DNA of 8,574 nucleotides from Corynebacterium sp. (GCF_030152825.1 NZ_JASLIP010000066.1:1-8574); one strand, 5' to 3'; shown: positions 1-6,412, numbered from the stretch's first letter. Notes: a model not told the origin generated them from the sequence alone. Made by a program: numbers and translations.

Positions 1-597
1 GGCACCGTCAATTTCGTCTACGGGATTCCCGCCTTCTCTGTGTCGGTGGCTGCTGCCCTCGACGGGGTGCCGGTGGCAGGTGCGGTTGTGGACGCCGCCC
101 ATGGCCATGTCTTCGGCGCCTGTGTCGGCGGCCCCGCGACAGTCGCTCCCGTTGATTTGAGGAGCGAGGAGGCAGTTGTCGGTGATCGCAAGAACATCAG
201 CCGGCAGGATGCACGGAAGGACGTAGCACAGGCGCTCGTGGCGACCGGTTTTTCCTACGACGCCGAGCGCCGCCAGCGACAGGCACGCGTGTTGGGCACC
301 GTCTTGCCACACGTACGAGATATCCGCCGCCTGGGTTCCGCCGCGCTCGACCTCTGCATGGTGGCCAGCGGTCAGGTGGACGGCTACTACGAGCACGGGC
401 TCAACGCCTGGGACTTCGCGGCCGGCGCGCTGATTGCTGCAAGGGCGGGCGCAACCGTGCTCACCCCCACGATGAACTACACGGCGGACAGCGGGCTGCC
501 CATCATCGCCGGCGTGCCGGGGGTGCAGGAAGAACTCGAAAAAATGCTGCTTAGCCAGGGTGCAGGGGGTAGCATCGAGCAACTTTCTTTGCGATGA
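1..597 (+). CDS. suhB: Inositol monophosphatase family protein (SuhB-like), 5' end cut by window edge
   Basis: The reading frame is open from base 1, so the true start lies outside the window; 198 codons remain of a family usually about 260-290 residues long. The first residues, GTVNF, are the end of the family's metal-binding DP(I/L)DGTxNF motif. The second signature, WDFAAG, is at fragment residues 137-142 (bases 409-426), preceded by the typical GSAALDLCMVASG and DGYYEHGLNAWD context; its Asp is a Mg2+ ligand. The family hydrolyses inositol-1-phosphate and related sugar phosphates in the cytoplasm. In actinobacteria this feeds inositol supply for phosphatidylinositol and mycothiol, though individual paralogues can prefer other phosphates. 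Family membership is near certain. The symbol rests on synteny with DUF4193, dut and dxs (Rv2701c-like position) and the exact substrate is inferred. Confidence 0.93.
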   Translation, partial: GTVNFVYGIPAFSVSVAAALDGVPVAGAVVDAAHGHVFGACVGGPATVAPVDLRSEEAVVGDRKNISRQDARKDVAQALVATGFSYDAERRQRQARVLGTVLPHVRDIRRLGSAALDLCMVASGQVDGYYEHGLNAWDFAAGALIAARAGATVLTPTMNYTADSGLPIIAGVPGVQEELEKMLLSQGAGGSIEQLSLR

Positions 598-605
598 CTA
601 TGAGG

Positions 606-659
606 GAGGTGACAAGTGTGCACCTCATGGCCTAATATCCGCGTTCAGCACACATGAGG
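606..659 (+). other. Overlapping dyads downstream of suhB (possible terminator or leader structure)
   Basis: Two mutually exclusive hairpins can be drawn just after the suhB stop. GAGGTG at 606-611 pairs with CACCTC at 621-626 over a 9-base loop, and CCTCATG at 623-629 pairs with CATGAGG at 653-659. They share bases 623-626, so only one can form at a time. Neither is followed by a T-tract, so a classical intrinsic terminator is not supported. The region also overlaps the proposed promoter of the next gene, so the structures may have no role in RNA. Confidence 0.3.
609..638 (+). promoter_or_regulatory. Candidate sigma-A promoter for the DUF4193 gene
   Basis: GTGACA at 609-614 differs from the TTGACA -35 consensus at one base. 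It is separated by 18 bp from TAATAT at 633-638, a 4/6 match to TATAAT. Transcription would start near 645, giving a leader of about 138 bases before the ATG at 783. This is a visual match only; a start site elsewhere in 640-780 or read-through from suhB is also possible. Confidence 0.4.
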
Positions 660-724
660 CACCCTCGACTAGGGGCCGAATGGCTGCCGTGAAGAAAGGG
701 CTTGTGGCCCGCGATGCGGCAGGT

Positions 725-739
725 GGCGGGGAGCCCGCC
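725..739 (+). other. Short GC-rich hairpin in the DUF4193 leader
   Basis: GGCGGG (725-730) and CCCGCC (734-739) form a perfect 6-bp stem with a GAG loop. It ends 32 bases before the GGAGG ribosome-binding site of the DUF4193 gene. No T-tract follows. It could be a remnant suhB terminator, an RNA-stabilising leader element, or chance in GC-rich DNA. Confidence 0.25.
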
Positions 740-782
740 CAAGAACTGATGAGCATCATCCGAGGAGTGTGGGAGGACAACG

Positions 783-1082
783 ATGGCCACGGACTACGAT
801 GCACCGCGACGAAGCGCCGAGGAAGAGCTGGAGACCGATTCTCTGGAAGGCTTGAAGGCCGCTGAGAAGGCGGAGCCAGCTATCTCGGACACCGACGATG
901 GCGAAATCGTGGAACCCTTCGAACTGCCGATGGAGGAAGTCTCCGGCGAGGAACTGTCCACCACGGTCACGCCAAAGCAGAACGACGAGTTCACCTGCTC
1001 CGAGTGCTTCCTCGTGCAGCACCGCAGCCGTATCGGTGAGAAGCTCAGCGATACCGAGTTCATCTGCATCGACTGCGCTTAA
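783..1082 (+). CDS. DUF4193 family protein, small acidic protein with C-terminal zinc-ribbon-like motif
   Basis: This 99-residue protein begins MATDYDAPRR, the hallmark N-terminus of the actinobacterial DUF4193 family. A strongly acidic, probably disordered middle (residues 12-62, with the conserved FELPMEEVSGEEL stretch) leads into a C-terminal domain. That domain has two CxxC pairs, C72-x2-C75 and C95-x2-C98, the usual geometry of a zinc ribbon, with FLVQHRSR between them. The start is supported by GGAGG at 772-776, 6 bases before the ATG. A longer frame on this strand (560-865) and minus-strand frames overlap it but show no family features. The mycobacterial counterpart is Rv2699c. No biochemical role is established that I know of. 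Zinc binding is inferred from the cysteines; its small size and charge would suit a regulator or a binding partner, but this is speculation. Confidence 0.92.
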   Translation: MATDYDAPRRSAEEELETDSLEGLKAAEKAEPAISDTDDGEIVEPFELPMEEVSGEELSTTVTPKQNDEFTCSECFLVQHRSRIGEKLSDTEFICIDCA

Positions 1083-1093
1083 GGCATAAAAGA

Positions 1094-1127
1094 CCCGGCC
1101 TGTGGGTGTAACACCGTGCAGACCGGG
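1094..1127 (-). terminator. Intrinsic terminator of the DUF3093 gene, in the convergent gap with DUF4193
   Basis: CCCGG at 1094-1098 pairs with CCGGG at 1123-1127. After one C/A mismatch, CTG (1100-1102) pairs with CAG (1119-1121). Two G-T wobbles and an apical GGTG-TAA-CACC hairpin (1105-1115) follow. Read on the minus strand, the stem lies 21 bases after the DUF3093 stop and is followed by TCTTTTAT, an acceptable T-rich tract. On the plus strand it starts 11 bases after the DUF4193 stop but is followed by GC-rich sequence, so it would terminate that direction only weakly. Confidence 0.68.
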
Positions 1128-1148
1128 AGCGCGGAGGCGCTGGGAACC

Positions 1149-1670
1149 CTAGTAAATGGGCCTTCCCAGCGCCTCCAGCAGTTCCTGGGGGTTCTTGCTG
1201 GAGACCAGCCAGTAGGGGGTGGGGTCCAACGGATCGTCAAGCACGAGCATCGCCATCGTCGGAATCCAGCCCTTGTGAATGACGAAAGCGCCAGGGTCAA
1301 GCTGGCGACCCAACGCAGCTTGCTTCGCGGTGGGCGGGATGACCAGCGTGCGGTCGACCACGGAGGCCGGCAGCTGGGCATCGCCCGCGCGGATAATCCT
1401 GCCACCCCGGGAGTCTTCCACGACCTCGACCTTCGTCCGAGAAAGCGCGATGAGCCCCCAGGCAGCGAGGGCGGCTGCGAACACCCCGGCCACGATCGAC
1501 CACCACCAGTCGCGCCCCATTTGAGCTTGCCAAGCGATGATAGCGACCACACCGGTGGCGGCAAGCCACCAGGACAGCGGAACGCGCTGGGTCTCGCTGT
1601 ACAGCACCCGCGTGCCCGCCGCCTCGTCGGTCTTCGCCGGTGGGGTCGATGCTCCGTTCACAGCGTCCAT
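1149..1670 (-). CDS. DUF3093 family membrane protein
   Basis: The product is 173 residues. After a polar N-terminus (1-20) and the family's YSE-x-QRVPLSWW entry segment come two hydrophobic helices, about residues 32-48 and 56-77, separated by a short MGRDWWW turn. A soluble C-terminal domain of about 95 residues follows. It carries the conserved FVIHKGWIPTMAMLVLDDP and DPTPYWLVSS segments of DUF3093. The ATG at 1670 is preceded by GAGGAG, 13 bases away, which is somewhat long. The gene is convergent with DUF4193 and divergent from dut, the same opposite orientation as Rv2698 in M. tuberculosis. The protein should sit in the cytoplasmic membrane with the large domain on one face; its function is unknown and I do not infer one. 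Confidence 0.9.
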   Translation of the reverse strand: MDAVNGASTPPAKTDEAAGTRVLYSETQRVPLSWWLAATGVVAIIAWQAQMGRDWWWSIVAGVFAAALAAWGLIALSRTKVEVVEDSRGGRIIRAGDAQLPASVVDRTLVIPPTAKQAALGRQLDPGAFVIHKGWIPTMAMLVLDDPLDPTPYWLVSSKNPQELLEALGRPIY

Positions 1671-1757
1671 GACTCGCAGAGTGCTCCTCGTCTACATGTG
1701 GATCTTTACCCGGGCCCGGCCTCGCAGGCGGTGAGGCGCCATACTGAGCCGTTATTG

Positions 1758-1834
1758 GGTGGCAATTACCGGCCACCATCTTACCCACACACCATCAGGT
1801 GTTCCGAAGCCGCCGTGGCTCCCACCGAGGGGAG
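1758..1834. promoter_or_regulatory. Cluster of dyads in the divergent DUF3093/dut intergenic region
   Basis: The 220-bp gap between the two divergent starts (1671-1890) holds three short inverted repeats. GGTGGC/GCCACC lies at 1758-1763 and 1772-1777. ACACC-ATCA-GGTGT at 1789-1802 is a compact operator-like dyad. CTCCC/GGGAG lies at 1819-1823 and 1830-1834. They are placed where regulators of either gene could bind, but none matches an operator I recognise. The minus-strand promoter for DUF3093 must be in this gap; I could not choose a convincing -35/-10 pair for it. Confidence 0.25.
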
Positions 1835-1876
1835 ACTTTCCTGCAGCGGGCCAATAACGAGATGGGAATGACCTTG

Positions 1877-1882
1877 TAGAGT
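1877..1882 (+). promoter_or_regulatory. Candidate -10 element for a leaderless dut transcript
   Basis: TAGAGT fits the corynebacterial -10 pattern TAnnnT. Its last base is 8 bases before the A of the dut ATG, so the predicted start site falls at or within 1-2 bases of the start codon. No good -35 is seen 16-18 bp upstream. GGAG at 1883-1886 could instead act as a short-spaced ribosome-binding site (4 bases to the ATG), in which case the promoter lies further upstream. Confidence 0.35.
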
Positions 1883-1890
1883 GGAGCCTC

Positions 1891-2340
1891 ATGAGCAGCC
1901 CGTTGGAAATTTTTCAGATTGATCCATCTCTCCCGCTACCGAACCGGGCACACCCCGACGATGCGGGCATCGATCTTTACTCCGCCGAGGACATTACCTT
2001 GAACCCCGGGCAGCGCAGCCTGGTGGGGACGGGAATTGCGATGGCGGTGCCGGTCGGCAAGGTTGGGCTGGTTCACCCGCGCAGCGGACTGGCGGTGAAG
2101 AAGGGATTGTCGATCGTTAATGCGCCCGGCACCATCGATGCGGGATATCGGGGGGAGGTCAAGGTCAACCTGATCAACCTTGACCCGCAAGAAAGAATCA
2201 GCATCAGCCGGGGTGAACGCATCGCTCAGCTGCTCATTCAGGAGGTCAGCCTCTGCGACGTCGTGGCTGTGGACAGCATTGAGCAACTCGGGGAGACCGC
2301 CCGCGGAGGTGGTGGCCACGGCTCCACCGGCACGAGTTGA
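1891..2340 (+). CDS. dut: Deoxyuridine 5'-triphosphate nucleotidohydrolase (dUTPase)
   Basis: This 149-residue protein has all five motifs of trimeric dUTPases in order: DAGIDLYS (residues 24-31); HPRSGLAVKKG (62-72) with the phosphate-binding Arg64 and Ser65; NAPGTIDAGYRGE (77-89), where Asp83 is the catalytic base; RGERIAQLL (107-115); and the C-terminal lid RGGGGHGSTG (138-147). It hydrolyses dUTP to dUMP and pyrophosphate, which keeps uracil out of DNA and supplies dUMP for thymidylate synthesis. The lid has His143 where most family members have Phe; mycobacterial dUTPases also carry His here, so this is a lineage trait and not a defect. The gene is transcribed divergently from DUF3093, and its start codon may be leaderless. 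Confidence 0.97.
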   Translation: MSSPLEIFQIDPSLPLPNRAHPDDAGIDLYSAEDITLNPGQRSLVGTGIAMAVPVGKVGLVHPRSGLAVKKGLSIVNAPGTIDAGYRGEVKVNLINLDPQERISISRGERIAQLLIQEVSLCDVVAVDSIEQLGETARGGGGHGSTGTS

Positions 2341-2375
2341 TGCGGGGTCGGGCAGCCGGTCCCGGTAGCCGATTA

Positions 2376-2455
2376 AGTTTAATTTCCAGCTTTTAAACTC
2401 CCACGGTGGCGCTAGCCAGCGTCGCGTTGGCAAGTGAGGAAGGACAGTAGTTTAA
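2376..2455. repeat. Three copies of AGTTTAA/TTAAACT before the DUF3710 gene
   Basis: AGTTTAA occurs at 2376-2382, its inverted copy TTAAACT at 2393-2399, and a third direct copy at 2449-2455 immediately before the ATG at 2457. The first two form an inverted repeat with a 10-bp spacer. These AT-rich words stand out in surrounding GC-rich DNA. They could be an operator with an additional half-site, part of a promoter, or a coincidence of local AT-richness. Confidence 0.4.
2378..2383 (+). promoter_or_regulatory. Candidate -10 element for the DUF3710-methyltransferase pair
   Basis: TTTAAT is a 5/6 match to TATAAT and would place a start site near 2390, about 66 bases before the ATG. There is no convincing -35 at the usual distance (around 2355-2360). 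The hexamer lies within the first copy of the AGTTTAA repeat, so a protein bound there would compete with RNA polymerase. Transcription could alternatively continue from dut, since no clear terminator separates the two genes. Confidence 0.28.
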
Positions 2456-2456
2456 A

Positions 2457-3203
2457 ATGTGGCCATTTTCTAAGAAGAAAAACGAACCAAGCGGTGCGGA
2501 ACCAAGCGCAACTCAGAGCCAGGCCGAGCCGGAGGTCTCTGATGCGGCGGAAAACGCCGTAGCCGGACCGGGAGACGCTGACCAACCGGTCCAGGGTGAG
2601 GATTTTGGGCCCTTCGACGGGGACACGCTGGACTATCGTGAATACAATTTCAGCGATTTCGCCAAGGGCGGACTCGACCTGGGATCCATGATGATCCCGG
2701 TTCCACACGAGGCCGAGGTACAGGTGGAGATGGGCGATGATGGCCCGCAAATGCTCCACATCCTCACCCCATTCGGCCGGGTCACCCCGGTGGCCTTCGC
2801 CGCCCCAACCACCGGCGAACTCTGGGATAACACGGTGCCGACGCTCATCGAGGGCATGGCAGCCGACGGCCTGGAGACAACCACCGAGGAGGGGCCCTGG
2901 GGCGCGGAGATCGTTGCAGAGTCCGGTGAGGGCACACTACGAGTTATTGGGGCGACCGGCCCGCGATGGATGCTGCGCATGACGCTCGCCGGCCCACAGG
3001 AGTCCGCTGAGCAGATGGCGGCGCTGGGCCGCGAGATCATTGCCCGCACCTTCGTTGTTCGCGGCACGGACCCAATCCCCGCCGGCGATCCGTTGCCGGT
3101 TCAGCTGCCGCAGGCCATGGTTGAGGAGCTGGCGCGACACCTGCAGGAGCAGCAGAATGCCCCGGCACAGCAGCAGGATCCCAACGAGGACGGAAATGAC
3201 TAG
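2457..3203 (+). CDS. DUF3710 family protein
   Basis: The product is 248 residues and begins MWPFSKKK, as DUF3710 proteins typically do (a short hydrophobic start, then a basic run). An acidic, alanine-rich, probably disordered segment spans about 10-48. The conserved domain (about 49-205) includes GPFD, a GGLDLGSMMIPVP stretch (71-83), QMLHILTPFG (98-107), LWDNTVPTLIEG (122-133), GPRWMLR (168-174) and a C-terminal VVRGTDPIPAGDPLPVQLP (200-218). The tail (225-248) is rich in Gln, Asn and Asp and looks unstructured. GAGGAAGGA at 2437-2445 is the ribosome-binding site, 11 bases from the ATG. The gene overlaps the downstream methyltransferase by 8 bases. The mycobacterial counterpart is Rv2696c. 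Its function is unknown. I see no catalytic motif, signal peptide or membrane segment. Confidence 0.9.
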   Translation: MWPFSKKKNEPSGAEPSATQSQAEPEVSDAAENAVAGPGDADQPVQGEDFGPFDGDTLDYREYNFSDFAKGGLDLGSMMIPVPHEAEVQVEMGDDGPQMLHILTPFGRVTPVAFAAPTTGELWDNTVPTLIEGMAADGLETTTEEGPWGAEIVAESGEGTLRVIGATGPRWMLRMTLAGPQESAEQMAALGREIIARTFVVRGTDPIPAGDPLPVQLPQAMVEELARHLQEQQNAPAQQQDPNEDGND

Positions 3204-4446
3204 CCCGGAGACCATCACTCTGGATCTGGATCAACCCGGCCACCGAGGCGTTGTCATTGGACAACACGACGGACAGATCGTATTTGTTCGTGGCGGGTTG
3301 CCCGGGGAGAAGGGGGTCGAGGTTGCGCTGGACCCAGCTAAAAAAAGCGGCAAGCAAAGGTTCCGCACTGGTCAAGCGCTAGCTATTGACCAGCCGAGCC
3401 CGCACCGGGCGGCTGGGCAATGCGACGCTGCTGAGGCCGGAGCTGGTTGCTGCGACCTCGACTTCGTTGATGCCCACGGCTCACTGGAATTTAAGCAGGC
3501 GGTGGTCATTGACCAGTTCCGCCGCCTAGCCAAGTTCGAGCTGCCGCAAGAATTCCTCGATGCTCATGTTCGCGCGACGAGCCTGTGGCCTTTTACCCAC
3601 TACCGCCACCGCGTACGACTCGGCGTCGACGCGGACGGGCAGGCTGGTCTGCGGAAGCCGAAGAGCAACGAGATCGTCCCGCTGGCTGAGGTGGAGTGCT
3701 CCCAATGGCTGCCCGGGATGACCGAGGGCGTCGCCGGGCTTAATCCCAGCCCACACAGCGAGGTCGTGGTGGGTGTCGGTCGAGACGGTAAGCGCTCCGT
3801 CGTGGAGCTCAAGAAGACCCGCCGGGGGCGGAAACGCCGTGTTCTCGACGGCGATGGCGAGGTGCTGCATTCGCACTTCGGCGTGAGCTGGAAGGTGCCG
3901 GTGGACGCGTTCTGGCAGTCTCACATCCAAGCCAGCGCCTATTACGCCCGCTGGGTCGCCGACCGGCTGAACGGAGAGCTGCACACCGTGTGGGATCTCT
4001 ACGGTGGCTGCGGCGCTCTGTCCGCGGGCCTGCTGGGCTCCGCGCGCAATGTTGAGATTGTGGACGTCGCGAGCAGTGCAACTCGTGCTGGACAGGAAGC
4101 CTTCGCTGCAGCCCGGGAAGCCGACTCAGAAGGGACGGACACGGCCGTGCGGTTCCGCAGCAGCGACGTCGGCGCGTGGCTGGAGAACCTCGAAGAGGTC
4201 GCGGACCTGGACGCCGTCGTTCTCGACCCGCCGCGGACGGGGGCGGGGGCCGCCGTCATCCAGAATATCGCGCAGCACCGCCCACCGCGGGTGATTCACA
4301 TCGGCTGCGACCCCGCCACGGCAGCCCGCGACGCGGGCCTGTGGCGAGACGCGGGTTATGAGTTGCGCGAGATGGAGATTGTCGACGCTTTCGGGTTGAC
4401 CCATCACGTCGAGACACTGATGTACTTCGAGGCGGCGGGCGAATAA
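3196..4446 (+). CDS. Class I SAM-dependent RNA methyltransferase, TrmA/RumA (uracil-5-) family
   Basis: The start is the ATG at 3196 (416 residues), preceded by GAGGACGG at 3185-3192 and overlapping the DUF3710 stop in ATGACTAG. The frame is open back to 3040, but that extension lies inside DUF3710 and is rejected. Residues 5-45 resemble a TRAM RNA-binding domain. The catalytic domain shows SAM motif I DLYGGCG (267-273), Gln241 in FWQSH, DPPRTG (344-349), the nucleophile Cys371 in HIGCDPATAARD, and the general base Glu406 in THHVETLMYFE. These residues support methylation of C5 of uridine in rRNA or tRNA. The target base cannot be read from sequence. C76, C85, C86 and C168 lie where RumA binds a 4Fe-4S cluster, but the CxxC pair is displaced, so cluster binding is uncertain. 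It corresponds in position to Rv2689c. Overlap with DUF3710 implies translational coupling. Confidence 0.93.
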   Translation: MTSPETITLDLDQPGHRGVVIGQHDGQIVFVRGGLPGEKGVEVALDPAKKSGKQRFRTGQALAIDQPSPHRAAGQCDAAEAGAGCCDLDFVDAHGSLEFKQAVVIDQFRRLAKFELPQEFLDAHVRATSLWPFTHYRHRVRLGVDADGQAGLRKPKSNEIVPLAEVECSQWLPGMTEGVAGLNPSPHSEVVVGVGRDGKRSVVELKKTRRGRKRRVLDGDGEVLHSHFGVSWKVPVDAFWQSHIQASAYYARWVADRLNGELHTVWDLYGGCGALSAGLLGSARNVEIVDVASSATRAGQEAFAAAREADSEGTDTAVRFRSSDVGAWLENLEEVADLDAVVLDPPRTGAGAAVIQNIAQHRPPRVIHIGCDPATAARDAGLWRDAGYELREMEIVDAFGLTHHVETLMYFEAAGE

Positions 4447-4461
4447 CGCTGAAACCGGTGT

Positions 4462-4477
4462 CCCCACTAAGATGGGG
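4462..4477 (+). promoter_or_regulatory. Candidate -10 element inside a small hairpin, upstream of dxs
   Basis: TAAGAT at 4468-4473 is a good corynebacterial-type -10 and would give a start near 4480 and a leader of about 37 bases. It is embedded in CCCCA-CTAAGA-TGGGG (4462-4477), a 5-bp stem with a 6-base loop. No T-tract follows, so this is not a terminator. No matching -35 was found, and dxs could equally be co-transcribed with the methyltransferase, which ends 70 bases before the dxs start. Confidence 0.35.
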
Positions 4478-4516
4478 CCAGCGAATTCAATGTGGGATGG
4501 AGAGAAACTGAGTTCA

Positions 4517-6406
4517 ATGGGAATCCTTGAAAATATTTCCTCACCAGCGGATCTGAAGATGCTCGATGAGGGCAAGCTGGATCAGCTGGCGCAGGAGATT
4601 CGGGAATTTTTGATTGAAAAAGTTTCCGCGACCGGCGGACACTTGGGTCCGAACCTCGGTGTCGTCGAGCTGACGATGGCGCTGCACCGTGTCTTCGACT
4701 CGCCGTCCGACCCCCTGATCTTCGACACGGGACACCAGGCGTACGTGCACAAGATCCTCACGGGGCGCCGCGATCTCTTCGACACGCTGCGACAGAAGGA
4801 CGGCCTGTCGGGCTACCCTGACCGCGCGGAAAGCCCGCATGACTGGACCGAGTCTTCCCACGCCTCGGCATCCCTTTCTTACGCCGACGGGCTGGCCAAG
4901 GCCTTCGAGCTCAGCGGCCAGTCTCACCGTCACGTCGCGGCTGTCGTTGGTGATGGGGCACTCACAGGTGGCATGTGCTGGGAGGCGCTGAACAATATCG
5001 CCACCGGCAAGAAGCGCTCGATCGTCATCGTCGTCAACGACAATGGGCGTTCCTACTCGCCGACCATCGGTGGGCTGGCAGAAAACCTTGCCGCGCTGCG
5101 CCTGCAGCCCGCCTACGACAAGGTCATGGAGTCCGGGAAAAACACCCTCGGCCGCATGGGCTGGGTTGGGGACCGTGCATTCCAGCTGATTTCCGGCCTC
5201 AAGGAAGCGGTCAAGCACTCTATCCTCCCGCAGGAAATGTTCTCCGACCTGGGGCTGAAGTACATTGGCCCGGTTGATGGCCACGATATCGGCCAGGTGG
5301 AGAACGCGCTGCGTTACGCGAAGGACTACGGTGGCCCCGTCATCGTCCATACGATCACCCACAAGGGCAAGGGCTTCGACCCGGCGGAGAACGACGAAGC
5401 TGATCAGATGCACGCCACGGGCGTGATCGACCCAGTCACCGGTGTGCCGAAGGAAGCCTCGAAGCCTGGCTGGACCCAGGTGTTCTCCTCCCACCTCATC
5501 GAGCGGGCGGGGGAGAGGGATGACGTCGTGGCGATCACCGCCGCGATGGCCGGCCCCACGGGACTCGCTGAGTTCGGTGAGGTTTTTCCGCAGCGCACCT
5601 TCGATGTCGGCATCGCAGAACAGCATGCCGTCACCTCCGCGGCTGGCCTTGCCTTGGGCGGCTTGCACCCGGTTGTTGCGGTGTATTCGACCTTCCTCAA
5701 CCGTGCCTTCGACCAGGTGCTGATGGATGTCGGTCTGCTGGGGCTGGGCGTGACCTTTGTGCTGGATCGCGCTGGCATTACCGGCCCGGATGGTGCCAGC
5801 CACAACGGTATGTGGGACATGTCTATCACCGGAATTGTGCCGGGGATTCATGTCGCTGCCCCTCGCGACGGAGCGCAACTGCGCGTGGCGCTGGACCGGT
5901 GCCTCGGTGTTGACGACGCCCCCACCGTCGTGCGCTTCCCGAAGGGCAGCGTTCCGGCAGACATTCCTGCCCTTCGGCAGGAGGAGGGCTACGACGTCCT
6001 GTTCGACCACCGCACGACAGATGGGGACGGTGCGAAGAAGCTGCTGGTGATTAACTACGGCGCGCTCGTGGGGCAGTCCCGGGCGGCAGCTGAGGCGGCC
6101 AAGGCGAAGGGCTGGGAGTCTGCGGTCGTGGATCCACACTGGGTCTACCCGGTCTCCGAGGAACTCGTCGAGCTCGCCAGCGATGCCGACCTCGTGGTGA
6201 CGGTCGAGGATAACGGTATCCACGGCGGGGCTGGTTCTGCGCTGCAGGCGGCGTTGAGCGCCGCGGAGGTGGATACACCGGTGCGTCTGCTCGCGGTGCC
6301 GCAGGAGTACCTGGCGCACGCATCGCGGGGAGAAGTGCTCGAGGAAGTGGCCCTCGATGTGGCATCCGTGGAGGAGCGCGTGACGGGATGGCTCGACTGC
6401 TTCTAG
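4517..6406 (+). CDS. dxs: 1-deoxy-D-xylulose-5-phosphate synthase
   Basis: The chosen start gives 629 residues beginning MGILENISSPADL, the usual N-terminus of actinobacterial DXS. An in-frame ATG at 4490 and another at 4472 would add 9 or 15 unconserved residues. GGAGAG at 4499-4504 lies 12 bases upstream of the chosen ATG. Diagnostic motifs are GGHLGPNLG with His42, DTGHQAYVHKI with His73, the thiamine-diphosphate/Mg2+ motif GDGALTGG (145-152) to VNDNGRSYSP (173-182), the catalytic Glu368 in DVGIAEQH, and the pyrimidine-domain segment STFLNRAFDQ (391-400) with DRAG (417-420). DXS condenses pyruvate and glyceraldehyde-3-phosphate, releasing CO2, as the first and flux-controlling step of the MEP pathway to isoprenoids (menaquinone, decaprenyl phosphate, carotenoids). 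No residue I know to be essential is missing. Confidence 0.97.
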   Translation: MGILENISSPADLKMLDEGKLDQLAQEIREFLIEKVSATGGHLGPNLGVVELTMALHRVFDSPSDPLIFDTGHQAYVHKILTGRRDLFDTLRQKDGLSGYPDRAESPHDWTESSHASASLSYADGLAKAFELSGQSHRHVAAVVGDGALTGGMCWEALNNIATGKKRSIVIVVNDNGRSYSPTIGGLAENLAALRLQPAYDKVMESGKNTLGRMGWVGDRAFQLISGLKEAVKHSILPQEMFSDLGLKYIGPVDGHDIGQVENALRYAKDYGGPVIVHTITHKGKGFDPAENDEADQMHATGVIDPVTGVPKEASKPGWTQVFSSHLIERAGERDDVVAITAAMAGPTGLAEFGEVFPQRTFDVGIAEQHAVTSAAGLALGGLHPVVAVYSTFLNRAFDQVLMDVGLLGLGVTFVLDRAGITGPDGASHNGMWDMSITGIVPGIHVAAPRDGAQLRVALDRCLGVDDAPTVVRFPKGSVPADIPALRQEEGYDVLFDHRTTDGDGAKKLLVINYGALVGQSRAAAEAAKAKGWESAVVDPHWVYPVSEELVELASDADLVVTVEDNGIHGGAGSALQAALSAAEVDTPVRLLAVPQEYLAHASRGEVLEEVALDVASVEERVTGWLDCF

Positions 6407-6412
6407 TGGCTT

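Noticed and set aside
560..865. Plus-strand frame spanning the suhB/DUF4193 gap
   Set aside because: It overlaps the ends of two recognisable genes in another frame, has no family resemblance and no ribosome-binding site of note.
1116..1871. 251-codon plus-strand frame opposite DUF3093
   Set aside because: The minus strand encodes a protein with clear DUF3093 motifs and two membrane helices; the plus frame is Pro/Arg/His-rich with no domain.
3040..3195. Upstream extension of the methyltransferase frame
   Set aside because: These 52 codons lie within DUF3710, are Arg/Ser/Pro-rich and precede a well-placed ATG with its own ribosome-binding site.
4447..4516. Riboswitch controlling dxs (for example thiamine-pyrophosphate)
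   Set aside because: Only 70 bases are available, with one 5-bp stem and no recognisable thi-box elements.
4541..6319. 592-codon open frame on the minus strand opposite dxs
   Set aside because: It is the mirror of a strongly coding GC-rich gene with clear DXS motifs; its translation is Arg/His/Val-rich without recognisable domains, as expected of a shadow frame.
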